Notes: generated by a model not told the origin, from the letters alone. A stretch of DNA of 64,000 bases from an uncultured Gemmatimonadales bacterium (GCA_937919655.1 CALFPJ010000038.1:17928-81927), one strand, 5' to 3'. Shown: positions 10,070 to 18,969, counted from the first letter of the stretch. Numbers and translations are program-made.

Positions 10070-10079
10070 AGTCTTATCC

Positions 10080-12305
10080 TCAGCGCCGCTGACTGATCAT
10101 CAACAACGGGCAGGTGGTCGCCTGAGCAATCCGGAGCATCAGATCCCCGAACGCACCCCCGGGGCGACCGCTGGGGTGCAGCCCCAAGATGAGCAGATCG
10201 GCCTCCACAGAGCGCGCGACGACACTCCCGACCACATCGTTGCTCAGAATGACCTCGGCATGGGCGTGCCCGAAAACTTCGTCATTCGCGAGCTGCCTCA
10301 GCCCCTTCATCGCCTTGCCTGACATGGTCGGATCCGTGTGCTCGGGCAGAACACCCAGAAAGGTCACGTCGCGACGACCGGTCCGCCCGAGGCTGCCGAG
10401 GAGCCGTGCCCGTACCGGGCTCTGCTCGCGACCCCCGCGCGAGGGCACCAAGATCCGCTGCGCCGCCTCGAGCTTCCAGTCGGCCGGGGCCCTGAGGATC
10501 ACAACATCGGCGTCCACCTCCTCAATCAACTTCCCGAGCGGACCGACCATCAACGCTCCGTCTAGGTGCCCAACCCCCAACAGCAGGCTCTCACAGGCGG
10601 TGCGCTCGGCGATCCTGACGATCTCCTGCCAGGGATCATCGTTGATCGTGATGAGTGCCTCGGGCCTCAAATCTGTCCGCAGCGCGGCACTGAGCGCCGA
10701 CCCGAGGACCGACTGTGCGCCGCTGAGCTGGCCCGCCAGCGCATCTTCGTCAGCGCCTTCGGTCGGCCGCACAACGGAGAGCAACTGCACCCGCGACACC
10801 GCGGGCGGCGCGAGCGCCTTGGCCATGATGACCAACGTCTCCGCGCTCGCGGGGTTTGCGATGGGGACCAGAACCACGGGGCGACGCCCCCGGAGTTTCA
10901 TCATCTCTGGATCGAGGCCCTCAGAAGAGGCGTCGACCACACGAGCTCGCGGGGCGAGGTAGAGCGCGTACAGCACGGCACCCAGGCTCAGCCACAGCGC
11001 TGCAAGCACTCCGGCTGACGGTACCGCCAAGGCTTGATACAGCCCGATCGCCAAACAGGCCGATCCCCCGACGATGGGCACCAGCGGGAACCAAGGCACC
11101 ACGAAGCCCGGCGCCTCCCCGGTGCGCTTGCGGGCCAGATACCCGATCCCATGCGTGAGCGCGAAGCTCGCTAGGAAAATCAAGCTGGCGACCGCGCCAG
11201 CGGCCGCCACGTTGGGGACCGCAATCAAGACGAACGCGACGGTGATACCCGTCAGGCGGATCGCCGCGAGTGGCGTTCCACTACCGGGCGCGAGGTCGGC
11301 AAATCGCCTCGGCAGGGTCCGATCCGTCGCCATGCTGCGGGCGAAATGAGAGGCCGCGAGGAGATTGGCCTGCAGCGCGGACAACATCGACAGAACCCCG
11401 GCGACCACCACCAGCCAGTAGCCAGTGGCGCCAAGGAAGTTGCGGGCCGCTACCGCCACGAGGATCTCAGGATCCGCCGCAGCGACCTCCGCAACCGCCT
11501 GTCCCGGCATCCCCACGGCCACGATCAGGAAGAGCAGCGGCAGGTAGATGATGAGCGCGATACCCAGAGACAGGAACATCGCTTTCGGGATGTTGCGCTC
11601 AGGATCCTTCACCTCTCCGCCCACCGCGGCGATCAAATCGAAGCCCTGAAGCGCGATGAACGTGTACCCCATCGCCTGAGCAAGCCCAGAGCCGCCACCG
11701 AAGAAGAACGGTCGGAAACGGTCGCCGAGTTCGTCAATCGGCGGCGCCTCCGCAATGAGGACCCAAAAACCGGCCAGAATGAGGAACCCGAAAAGAATCA
11801 CTTTGCCGATGGTCGCCCATTGCCCTCCCCCGGCGGCCGACTTGGCGAGACTCCACACGTAGAACGCGACGGCGGCCAGCGCATACACCAGGAGCGCGAA
11901 ACGTCCGCCGAGCCAAGCCGGCGGCGTGCCGCCCACCAGGCGCACGACCTGCTCGAGCAAGGGCACGAAAAAGACCGCGAAGCCCAAGGCATAGAGCACC
12001 GCTGCAACGACCGAGGCGAACCACACGATCCAGCCTACGGCGAAGGCCGCCTCGACGGTGAGGACCTGCCTCGCGTAGGTGTACGTGCCTCCAGACTGCG
12101 GAAAGCGGACGGCGAGTTCGGCGAAAGACACAGCAGTGAGGAGCGCCACCACGCCATTGAGCCCAAAAGCGATGATCGCCCCGGGTCCGGCAGTCGCGAA
12201 CGCGACGCCTGCAAGGGCGAGCACACCACCCCCGACGATGGCGCCCACGCCGACACCGGTTGCGGCCCAAAGGCCGAGTGTGCGTTGGTCGAGGTTCGTG
12301 CTCAT
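10080..12305 (-). CDS. APC-family amino-acid permease fused to two UspA domains
   Basis: A 741-residue fusion. Residues 1 to about 440 form a twelve-helix APC permease starting with VGVGAIVGGGVLALAGVAF, the glycine-rich TM1 substrate loop of the family, and SGGTYTYARQ. From about residue 465 two universal-stress-protein modules follow. The first starts RPVVLVPIANPASAETL; the second starts QRILVPSRGG and ends in the LLILGLHPSGRPGG ... CPLLMIS segment that resembles the Usp nucleotide-binding end. Fused permease-Usp proteins are known in bacteria and archaea, where the cytoplasmic Usp part is thought to regulate transport by binding nucleotides. The gene leads the operon with the MFS transporter at 8834. 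Confidence 0.9.
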   Translation of the reverse strand: MSTNLDQRTLGLWAATGVGVGAIVGGGVLALAGVAFATAGPGAIIAFGLNGVVALLTAVSFAELAVRFPQSGGTYTYARQVLTVEAAFAVGWIVWFASVVAAVLYALGFAVFFVPLLEQVVRLVGGTPPAWLGGRFALLVYALAAVAFYVWSLAKSAAGGGQWATIGKVILFGFLILAGFWVLIAEAPPIDELGDRFRPFFFGGGSGLAQAMGYTFIALQGFDLIAAVGGEVKDPERNIPKAMFLSLGIALIIYLPLLFLIVAVGMPGQAVAEVAAADPEILVAVAARNFLGATGYWLVVVAGVLSMLSALQANLLAASHFARSMATDRTLPRRFADLAPGSGTPLAAIRLTGITVAFVLIAVPNVAAAGAVASLIFLASFALTHGIGYLARKRTGEAPGFVVPWFPLVPIVGGSACLAIGLYQALAVPSAGVLAALWLSLGAVLYALYLAPRARVVDASSEGLDPEMMKLRGRRPVVLVPIANPASAETLVIMAKALAPPAVSRVQLLSVVRPTEGADEDALAGQLSGAQSVLGSALSAALRTDLRPEALITINDDPWQEIVRIAERTACESLLLGVGHLDGALMVGPLGKLIEEVDADVVILRAPADWKLEAAQRILVPSRGGREQSPVRARLLGSLGRTGRRDVTFLGVLPEHTDPTMSGKAMKGLRQLANDEVFGHAHAEVILSNDVVGSVVARSVEADLLILGLHPSGRPGGAFGDLMLRIAQATTCPLLMISQRR

Positions 12306-12424
12306 GCGCGAAGGATAGACTCGCGCGCGGGCTTCAGGGAGGCGTCAGTTGATACCAGTGTCATGTCCCAGAAGATCGTTCAGCATCCAGGGGGTGCCCA
12401 CGCTCGCCGAGGGAAGGCGAGCAG

Positions 12425-13332
12425 CTACGGCAGCGGCCTCGACTCCAGAGACACCCCGAAGCGCTCCAGCACAGGCAGGCTCATCTCGAAGTCGTAGTGC
12501 GTCAGCTGCTGCACCCTCAGCCCGCCTCCATCCGAGATACGCATCCCGCAGATTACCAGCCGTATCGAGGCTCCTCCGGAAGTTCTGCATGAGGTCGAGC
12601 GCGGTGATGGCACCCTCCCGGTACAACCCCAGGTTTTCCTGCGCCCTGCAGCAGCGGGTTCAGCGTGATCGAGCCCTCCGCGGAGAGGTTGAGGCGGGTC
12701 CGCAGGCTGGCGGCGTTGAGCCGGAACGAGCTGACGGACTGCTGGACTTGCTCTTCGGCGTTCGCCAATTCGACCTGAAACTGGCCCACGTCTAGCGCAC
12801 GCGCCGTGTCCGCTTGAGCCCGCAGTTAGGCTACCGCGACGGCGGCCTGAATGTTGCCGACGTGCGTGCGATTGATGCCCTCATTGTAGGCGACCTCAAA
12901 GAGCTGGAAGTAGTCGTCGGAAAGATCGTCGACCAAGTCGACCAGCTCGTCGTAGAAGTCCAGCTGTGAGTCCTCAAGATCCAATTCCGCACGCTCGCGG
13001 TCATTGCGCAGGTTGTTCACCTGGAACAGCGGCTGTGTATAACGGACGAAGTACCGGTTGTAGTACCGGAGATCGCGACTCCCGTCCTCCAAGAGTTGGG
13101 AGTAGCGATAGACACGGTTGTTCAACGACAGGTAGCCGTTCGTGGGATACCCGAGGAGGACGACCGGCTGGCGCACCGACAACTCGGCCTCGAAGCGCCT
13201 TGAGTTTTCGTGGATGATCTCCTCGCGTTGCAGCTCTGAGTTCCAACGCGGCTCCGCGATCGACTTCCACATCCGCAGATTCATCACCCGGGTCTCCTCG
13301 CCGTCTTCGAAGGCACCACCGCACATCGCCAT
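12425..13332 (-). pseudogene. TolC-family outer-membrane efflux protein, multiply disrupted
   Basis: A minus-strand frame from about 13332 encodes TolC-type coiled-coil sequence (TNGYLSLNNRVYRYSQ, FYDELVDLVDDLSDDYFQLF). It meets a TAA at 12826-12828 and then continues in the same frame with LRAQADTARALDVGQFQVELA and so on to SITLNPLL. Near 12640 it jumps, out of frame and with roughly 120 residues missing, to LYREGAITALDLMQNFRRS. A further frame change near 12520 gives the ending THYDFEMSLPVLERFG. One nonsense codon, one internal deletion and two frame changes make recovery by sequencing error alone unlikely. The N-terminal signal region is also gone. An intact TolC gene lies at 39526. Confidence 0.78.
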
Positions 13333-13431
13333 GATCGTCCCAAAAAATAGACGCCTCAAAGCGGTTGAGTGTTCATCACCATTAAGGAGAGGGGCACTGT
13401 TACAGGAGCCCCACTCGCCGTAAATAGGAGC

Positions 13432-14046
13432 ATGACCCCACACGCGAAGCTCGCCGCCACACTGTTCGCATTCTTGGCGCTGGCCATCATGCCGCTGCGC
13501 ACCCCGGCGCAGACCATTGAAGAAGTCACGGCCTCTCCCGAGGGGACCGCGACGCTTTTCCTGAGGTCAGTGCGCTCGATCCGCTGGAGCGCCGCCACGC
13601 AGTTTCTCCACGAAGAGACGCTGGACCGCTTTCAGTTGGTGGTGGCGATGATCGCGGACGCGGACACAACGGGAGACATGCGGAGCTACCTCACCGACAC
13701 CGACTCACTGGACTATTTGCAGTTCACGTCCTCCACGGTCTTCGACCGAGCCGTAGGTACGATGGTCGATGACCTCCCGGGACTCATGCACTCGATGTTC
13801 GACCGCGACGATGAGGTCCTGGGCCACGTCCTGGAGTCAGGCGATTTAGCTCACGTGGCCTACCGTACCACCGCTCGGATCAGCGGTGCTGTCGCAGAGG
13901 TCAAAGTGATGCAATTGGCACATACCCCGCGCGGGTGGCGAGTGTCTAAGAGCGACGAACTCGAAGTATTGGACGTCGCGCTTCGGGGCGTCGCACGCGG
14001 GCGGCGGGGTCCGGGCATGCCCACGCCGGACCCCCGGCTGCCCTAG
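13432..14046 (+). CDS. Secreted protein of unknown function
   Basis: The ATG at 13432 opens a 204-residue protein with a Sec signal peptide (residues 1-26, ending TPAQ). It is preceded by GGAG only one base upstream of the start, and by another AGGAG further upstream. The mature part is acidic and helical in character, without cysteines or a recognisable motif. The C-terminus is Arg/Gly/Pro-rich (RGRRGPGMPTPDPRLP). It stands alone between two broken minus-strand genes. I do not recognise the family. Confidence 0.65.
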   Translation: MTPHAKLAATLFAFLALAIMPLRTPAQTIEEVTASPEGTATLFLRSVRSIRWSAATQFLHEETLDRFQLVVAMIADADTTGDMRSYLTDTDSLDYLQFTSSTVFDRAVGTMVDDLPGLMHSMFDRDDEVLGHVLESGDLAHVAYRTTARISGAVAEVKVMQLAHTPRGWRVSKSDELEVLDVALRGVARGRRGPGMPTPDPRLP

Positions 14047-14051
14047 AGCCG

Positions 14052-14609
14052 TCAGCCGCCGCCGAGCAGCTCCGTCACTGCCGGCTCCAAACTGCGCATA
14101 CCCGCCGCACGACCGAGCGATAACGCCTCAGCCGCTGGCATATCCTCAAGCCACGCAGCCCTCAGCGCCAGCAACGCCCCGACCCGGTTGCTGCTCGCGC
14201 AGTAGAGGACTGTCGGCTCGTCTCCGTACTGTGCGAGAAGACGTTCCAGCGCCTCGACGTTTTCTCAGGTCAGCCCTGACCCACCGGCGACCGCAATCCG
14301 CGCGAAGGTGCTCGGCGCGCCGACCGTGGTCTCTTCCCACCCCGCCCCGTCTTCAGCCGCCGGACGCAGCGAGACGAAATGGTTGAAGCCAGCTTCGCGA
14401 AGCGCCGCGAGTTGCTGAGGGGTCGGCTGGCCGCCCGTGACCAGACCGGGGAGCGGCATCTTCGCGTTGGTCAGGCCAATGGCTGTTGCTGCCGCAAGCG
14501 TCGGGGCTGTCGCGACTGCAGCCGAGGCAAAGACCGACGCATCCGAGGACGCCTCTGGATTTGCGTCACCCGACGAGCAACCGCCGGCCGCGAGGAGCAC
14601 GAGCAGCAT
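14052..14609 (-). pseudogene. DSP-PTPase-like (beta-lactamase-hydrolase-like phosphatase) lipoprotein with an in-frame TGA
   Basis: The first 114 codons encode a short lipoprotein-type leader (LLVLLAAGGC), then LPGLVTGGQPTPQQLAALRE and FNHFVSLRP, the hallmark start of DSP-PTPase-like proteins fused or related to NAD-kinase-type phosphatases. A TGA at 14265-14267 interrupts the frame. The same frame then continues without shift as ENVEALERLLAQYGDEPTVL, then YCASSNRVGALLALR, which is the phosphatase P-loop region with Cys and Arg, and stops at 14052. No indel is involved. It may be a recent nonsense mutation, a sequencing error, or recoding. The usual His before the catalytic Cys is Tyr here. 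Confidence 0.68.
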
Positions 14610-14840
14610 CTAGACATGCGGAAGACGCTTTCCAGACATTCTCAGTCATCTCTGGCACGGTCGATGCCGTGCCTTGAGACCAACAGGTCGGGCGCCGGCA
14701 GGGAGCCGCCGTCGCCCGTCAGGACCTTCAAATGCAACAGGTAGGTCGACCGCGCCCGGGCGATGCCACTTGCCGTCACGCATCCTCAGGATTCGAACGA
14801 TTGCGGCCTCCGGCCCCGACGGACACAGCCCGAACGTCGT

Positions 14841-15746
14841 CTAGTTTTTCGCCCCGGCGCGTAACGCCTGAATGGCCGCCACAGTCAGCCCCGTGCGAAA
14901 CTCGATCAACTTTCGCCCGATCGCCTGAGTCTCTGACAGCGGTTCCAGACTCACTCCATTGATCGACGCCCGTCCGGCCTTCACACGCTGATCGAAACGG
15001 ATTGCGGTCGGGTCGATGACCGACATGATCGAGGCGATCGACAACTCCTCATGAATACCGTCAGAGCCCTGGCTGGCCGTGTACTCCATCTCCTCCGGAA
15101 TCCCAAGGTCCTCCTGGATGTACTGGCGAACCTTGTCGTGGTTGTAGAACTCCGGCACGTGATGGAAGGCCGTCGGGCTGCCGTTGTATTTGGCCGTGAG
15201 CGCATCCGCCGCCGCCTGCATGCCCCGTCCGTTGCCGCCGCTGTCTCCGAGGAAATAGACCTCAGTGAAGCCCATGCCTCGAAGACTATCCCCGATGTCG
15301 GTCAACCAAGCGATGTAGGTCGCCTGTGAGACCATCGGCCCGGTATTGCCGAGCATGACGGACCGACTCGGATCGCCTGGTTCCAGCGTGACGAGGGGCG
15401 CGATCAGCGTCGCCCCGAGGGCCTGGGCCACGGCCGGACCCATGAGTTTATTGGAGTAGTTGTGCTTACCGGATGCCAGGTGCGGTCCGTTCGACTCTAC
15501 GCCGCCCGTCAGCACGAGCGCCGTCGTGTTGCCTGCCCCAATTGCGTCCCGCAGTTCCATCCACGTGAGCTCCTCGATCCAAACGCTGTTCACGGCGTCG
15601 ATCGGTCGGGGGGCGCGCATCTCTTCAGCCCTCTGGGCCTCGCGGGCGGCACGCTGCTCCGGCGTCAGCTGTTGTCCACCGCGCTGGCCAGCCGCGGTCG
15701 AAGCAAAAAGGCAAGTCGCAATCAACACCATCCACGTGGTTTTCAT
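14841..15746 (-). CDS. Creatininase-family secreted protein with altered metal-site motifs
   Basis: I chose the ATG at 15746, because it begins a signal peptide (MKTTWMVLIATCLFASTAAG) and overlaps the upstream VOC gene's stop as ATGA. The protein is 301 residues. The creatininase fold is recognisable from WIEELTWMELRDAIGAG, VESNGPHLASGKH and FLGDSGGNG. In canonical members the corresponding motifs are EQHGPHLPLGTD and NGHGGN, which supply Glu, two His and Asp to the metals. Here the first His is Asn, the Asp position appears as His, and NGHGGN reads GDSGGN. The metal site must differ, or activity may be lost. Substrate unknown; creatinine amidohydrolase activity should not be assumed. Confidence 0.8.
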   Translation of the reverse strand: MKTTWMVLIATCLFASTAAGQRGGQQLTPEQRAAREAQRAEEMRAPRPIDAVNSVWIEELTWMELRDAIGAGNTTALVLTGGVESNGPHLASGKHNYSNKLMGPAVAQALGATLIAPLVTLEPGDPSRSVMLGNTGPMVSQATYIAWLTDIGDSLRGMGFTEVYFLGDSGGNGRGMQAAADALTAKYNGSPTAFHHVPEFYNHDKVRQYIQEDLGIPEEMEYTASQGSDGIHEELSIASIMSVIDPTAIRFDQRVKAGRASINGVSLEPLSETQAIGRKLIEFRTGLTVAAIQALRAGAKN

Positions 15747-16135
15747 AGAGAGACCTCGCACATCAGGGCAAGAAGGTTGTTGTCCGGGTCGCGGAAGAAA
15801 GCCATCCACAGTTCGTGGTCCGGCATCTTCGCGATGAGGTGGGGAGCGGCTTCAAACGCGACCCCACGAGCGAGCAGGGTCGCATGCGCGACCTGAAGAT
15901 CTGGAACTTTGTAATAGAGCGCCGAAGCGGTGCCCGCCAGCGCCGCCGCAGGACCATCCAACATCAAACGTACGCCACCGCAGTCAAAGAAGCCGAGGCC
16001 GGGCGGGGCTTTAAAGAGGAAGCGCATGCCAAGGACATCGCGATAGAACGCGATCGCGCGTTCGACGTCCGTCACCGGGATGGCGATCTGCCCAACCTGG
16101 TCCAGCCCGAACTGCGCTTCTCCTGATTCGTTCAT
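15743..16135 (-). CDS. VOC-family protein (glyoxalase/dioxygenase-like)
   Basis: A 130-residue single-module vicinal-oxygen-chelate protein with the two beta-alpha-beta-beta-beta repeats. The first repeat is QVGQIAIPVTDVERAIAFYR; the second contains LWMAFFRDPDNNLLALM, the usual ending with a metal-ligand Glu/His replaced by a DNN context. Cytoplasmic, with no signal peptide. It is the first gene of a two-gene unit, its TGA overlapping the creatininase-family ATG. The partner is exported, so a direct joint reaction is uncertain. Enzymatic role unknown. Confidence 0.85.
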   Translation of the reverse strand: MNESGEAQFGLDQVGQIAIPVTDVERAIAFYRDVLGMRFLFKAPPGLGFFDCGGVRLMLDGPAAALAGTASALYYKVPDLQVAHATLLARGVAFEAAPHLIAKMPDHELWMAFFRDPDNNLLALMCEVSL

Positions 16136-16244
16136 GGCACGTTTTCAAAGAAATTCGTTGCTCTGGTCCCACGGTCCGCCCATGGTACTGGCGCGACCAA
16201 GATGTGGGCCGAACGCCCTGGGCGCGAGCCAGCCAGGAGGAACA

Positions 16245-16370
16245 ATGTCAGGCACCAGGAAGATCCTGCCCACGGCGGTGAGGGTGGCCAAGTGGGGAGC
16301 CTGCCTGGGCATGGCGTGCGGGGTACTCTACTCAGTCGGTGGCTCCGCGAACGCTAGAAGCGAGAGCTAG
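16245..16370 (+). CDS. Putative 41-residue membrane peptide
   Basis: An ATG at 16245 follows a strong ribosome-binding site (CCAGGAGGAACA, AGGAGG with 4-nt spacing). It encodes 41 residues with a basic start (MSGTRKILPTAVRVAK) and one short hydrophobic stretch (WGACLGMACGVLYSVGG). The TAG stop at 16368-16370 is formed by the TA target site and first base of the MITE-like element. Without the element the original sequence would still read TAG, so the insertion did not truncate it. It may be a genuine small protein or the remains of a longer one. No family recognised. Confidence 0.4.
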   Translation: MSGTRKILPTAVRVAKWGACLGMACGVLYSVGGSANARSES

Positions 16371-16532
16371 TGTGGTGTATCGAAAGTTCGCGAGCCACCG
16401 AGAGCGCCGAGGCGCCGGATCCTGCGAGGCGCGACGACGAGGAATAGCAACGCTATTTCGAGGAGGAGCAACGACGCAGGGCCGGATGCATGGGCGTTCG
16501 AATGGCCGAGACACTTTCGATACACCACACTA
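16368..16532. mobile_element. MITE-like hairpin element, 165 bp with TA target duplication
   Basis: Perfect terminal inverted repeats, TAGTGTGGTGTATCGAAAGT at 16368-16387 and its complement at 16513-16532, flank an interior that is itself an imperfect palindrome (for example GGAATAGC and GCTATTTC about the centre). The ends are TA, consistent with insertion at a TA dinucleotide as for Tc1/mariner-IS630 type elements. No transposase is encoded. No second copy was noticed in this window. The transcript from either strand would fold into one long hairpin. Confidence 0.75.
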
Positions 16533-17261
16533 GGTCCCGATCTCGCCTACCCGGTAGCCTCAACGAGACATGCAAATGATCCGCAGTCCCTACGTGGCGC
16601 AGCGAATGAAACCCAAGCATCCAGAAAACGATCTCGACCAGTCGATTCCTCCACTCGGCCGCCGCGCGGTCCGAATGTCGAGCGCGTGCACGAAGCCGTC
16701 GTCCTGCTCGAAGTGCAGTGATGCCTCGTTCACCGGCAGGCCCATCGCAAAGTAGTCCTCGGAGGTGCGCCCAGCGTCTGTGAGGACCGACGAGGGGTCG
16801 ATCAAGACCAAGGCGCTGGACGCGATCGGGAGTAGGGGATGAATCCGGGCGTATTCGGCGCGCACTTCTTCTGATTTCACGTTGGCGCTGCCGATGTACA
16901 CGAGGCCGTACGCGGCGTACGCGACGGCCGCGCGGGTCATGACCCACCGCAAGCTCTTCCCGGCATTCAATTTCCGACCTAACGCCCAGGCGTAGAGCAG
17001 CAGCAGGAGCGCCGTCGCCAGGACCGCCAGAAACAAAGACGGCCAGGCGCCGAGCGCCCACTCGCGATAAGCGAATACACCGCCGCGAATCAGCACCGCG
17101 AATGGCAATGTCGCAAAGAAGACAGTGAGCGCGATCGCCGTACCGGCGCGCCGAGTGAGCGAACGCCGTCGCCGCTTCCTTCGCACGCGTGTCATCCCGC
17201 CGTCCCGCACTTCCTCCATGACGCCGAAGACCCCCTCGTACTCAACCTTTAAGTCGGCCAT
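16453..17261 (-). pseudogene. Membrane-anchored M15/DUF5715-like protein, frameshifted, 3' end running into the MITE-like element
   Basis: From the ATG at 17261 the frame encodes an Arg-rich N-terminus, two membrane segments (TAIALTVFFATLPFAVLI and LFLAVLATALLLLLYAWAL) and a domain with SLHFEQDDGFVHALDI, which resembles the SxH...D metal-binding motif of M15 D,D-peptidases. Near 16660 the likely continuation switches frame, to WRNRLVEIVFWMLGFHSLRH and GTADHLHVSL, which would supply the last His ligand. The frame with this ending then runs through the MITE-like element to a stop at 16453. The uninterrupted frame instead ends at 16590 without the HxH motif. The M15-like reading is inference. 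A one- or two-base error in the GCGCGGCGG run would also explain it. Confidence 0.5.
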
Positions 17262-17294
17262 CCCCGCCCCCCGTCCACACGTTACGCCGAGACT

Positions 17295-18809
17295 CTACCT
17301 CCCCGAAGTTGGCGGTATCGCCTCCATCAATAGTTCATACGCCTGGTTCAGAGCCTGCCCCCCGGCCCTGGCCCCTACGTACTTGCCCAGGCGGACAATC
17401 ACGAGGTCATGCGTCGGTACGACCGTCGTGCTCTGTCCCCCGGCGCCACGCATACCGTACGCGCTTTCGGGAAGCGGCCATCCACCATTTCCGTTCACCC
17501 AGAAGAAGGCCCCACCGTACTGGAGTCTCCCGTCCGCGACCCAAGCTGGCGCCAACGTGCTCGCGTATTCGGCGTATCCCTCCGGCAGTATCCGTTCGCC
17601 GTCCCACATGCCGTCCTGCAGATACAGGTTCCCCAGCCTCGCCCAGTCCCGGGCGGCCAAGAAGTCGTACCCCTGGCCCAGGAAGTTTCCGTAGGGATCG
17701 GTCTCGATGATCGCGTCGCGGACGCCGATCCGGTCAAAGAGGTTCCTCTGCCAGAATGAGTGGTAGTCCTCTCCCCTCCCTTCCACCCCGAGCCGGATGA
17801 GGTAGTTCGTCAGGACGGGATCGGTATTCCGGTACCGACCCACTGTGTTGGGCTCCCATTGCTGCGGCCGGGTGGCGGCATAGTGGAAGGAGTTCACGGT
17901 CCCGGTATAGAGGTAGTAGTGATCCTCATACGTGGTGTCGTTCACATGCTCCGGGTCACCGGGCGCGTTGATACGGATGCCGCTCGACATGCGCATGATG
18001 TCACCAATGCGGATCGCCTGCCGTGGATCCCCGTCCTGCTCATACCACTCAGGAACGGGCGCCGGCTGCCACAATTCGTAGGTCCCCTGTTGAATCAGCA
18101 CGCCCATGACGGAGCCGGTGAGGCTCTTGCCCATGGACCAGCTCTCGAGCGGCGTATGGAGGTCGATCCCCTCTCCGTACCGTTCACCCAGAATGCGGCC
18201 CTTGTAGGTGACCACCAGCCCGAGGGTCATGGCATCAGCGTCGCCGAAGCCCACGTCCAGCGCCTGCTCGACCTTGGCCATGTCGACTTCGGCCGGCCAC
18301 GGCGCATCAGGAAGGACATCGCCCATGGGCCACGCTGTCGTGGCGGCGGGCGGCAAGTTCCGTGCGACGTCGGTCGGGGTGTAGTAGATGGAGTCCTCGC
18401 CGATCGGCGACGCGACACATCCCTGGTTCCGATACTTCTTGGCGGTGCGGACGGTCCCGTCGGGCAGCGTGAGTGTGACACGCTGGTCCTCATAGTCGAC
18501 GACCGTGTCGACGACGTGATGCCGTTGGTCGAATGGGCTTGTAAAGCCGCCGACGTTGGCCGCGGCATCTGCTGGATCGAGCCCGGTAATAAACACGCCA
18601 GCGCACAGGATGGTCGCAAAACCCGCGGTCTGGTGATGCAGTGCCTCGCCCGGAGGAGGTACATACGCCGTGGGCAACTCAAGCGATGCCCCGCGCGCGA
18701 TGATGCCCGTATCGGCATCGTCCCCACCCGCGGACTCGGACGCCGGCTCGGCCCCCGAACAAGCCGCGAACGCGACGAACGAAAGAACTACTAAGCGAAC
18801 AGATCGCAC
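17295..18809 (-). CDS. Lipoprotein serine hydrolase (beta-lactamase class C-like)
   Basis: I chose the GTG at 18809 because it follows AGGAGG with a 6-nt spacer and begins a lipoprotein signal (LVVLSFVAFAACSG). The protein is then 504 residues. The hydrolase domain starts near residue 180. The motifs are SxxK at 225-228 (SMGK) with the following SLTGSVMG, YRN in GRYRNTDP as YxN, and GGQSTTV near the end as the third box. The first 160 residues form a separate domain found in some of these hydrolases. It diverges from the M24 peptidase at 18970. The likely role is an envelope esterase or peptidase. Confidence 0.87.
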   Translation of the reverse strand: MRSVRLVVLSFVAFAACSGAEPASESAGGDDADTGIIARGASLELPTAYVPPPGEALHHQTAGFATILCAGVFITGLDPADAAANVGGFTSPFDQRHHVVDTVVDYEDQRVTLTLPDGTVRTAKKYRNQGCVASPIGEDSIYYTPTDVARNLPPAATTAWPMGDVLPDAPWPAEVDMAKVEQALDVGFGDADAMTLGLVVTYKGRILGERYGEGIDLHTPLESWSMGKSLTGSVMGVLIQQGTYELWQPAPVPEWYEQDGDPRQAIRIGDIMRMSSGIRINAPGDPEHVNDTTYEDHYYLYTGTVNSFHYAATRPQQWEPNTVGRYRNTDPVLTNYLIRLGVEGRGEDYHSFWQRNLFDRIGVRDAIIETDPYGNFLGQGYDFLAARDWARLGNLYLQDGMWDGERILPEGYAEYASTLAPAWVADGRLQYGGAFFWVNGNGGWPLPESAYGMRGAGGQSTTVVPTHDLVIVRLGKYVGARAGGQALNQAYELLMEAIPPTSGR

Positions 18810-18969
18810 TGGGCACCTCCTGAAGTCCTGTCCCACCCCTTCTAGCACCACACCCCGAACCCAATCTGAAGAGGAGACGCGTGCCAGACAAGTCGGCCCA
18901 AACAATGGTGGGCGCGAACGCAACGGCGTATTATCCCGACCTGAAATTGACTTCCCCGGAGACACATCC

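Noticed and set aside
11346..12497. A 383-codon plus-strand frame opposite the permease
   Set aside because: Arg/Gln/Glu-rich shadow; the opposite strand encodes clear APC helices.
14610..14840. Minus-strand stretch that reads like a protein end (TYLLHLKVLTGDGGSLPAPD)
   Set aside because: It is only about 35 codons, without a start or known motif, so it is noted as a possible fragment but not called.
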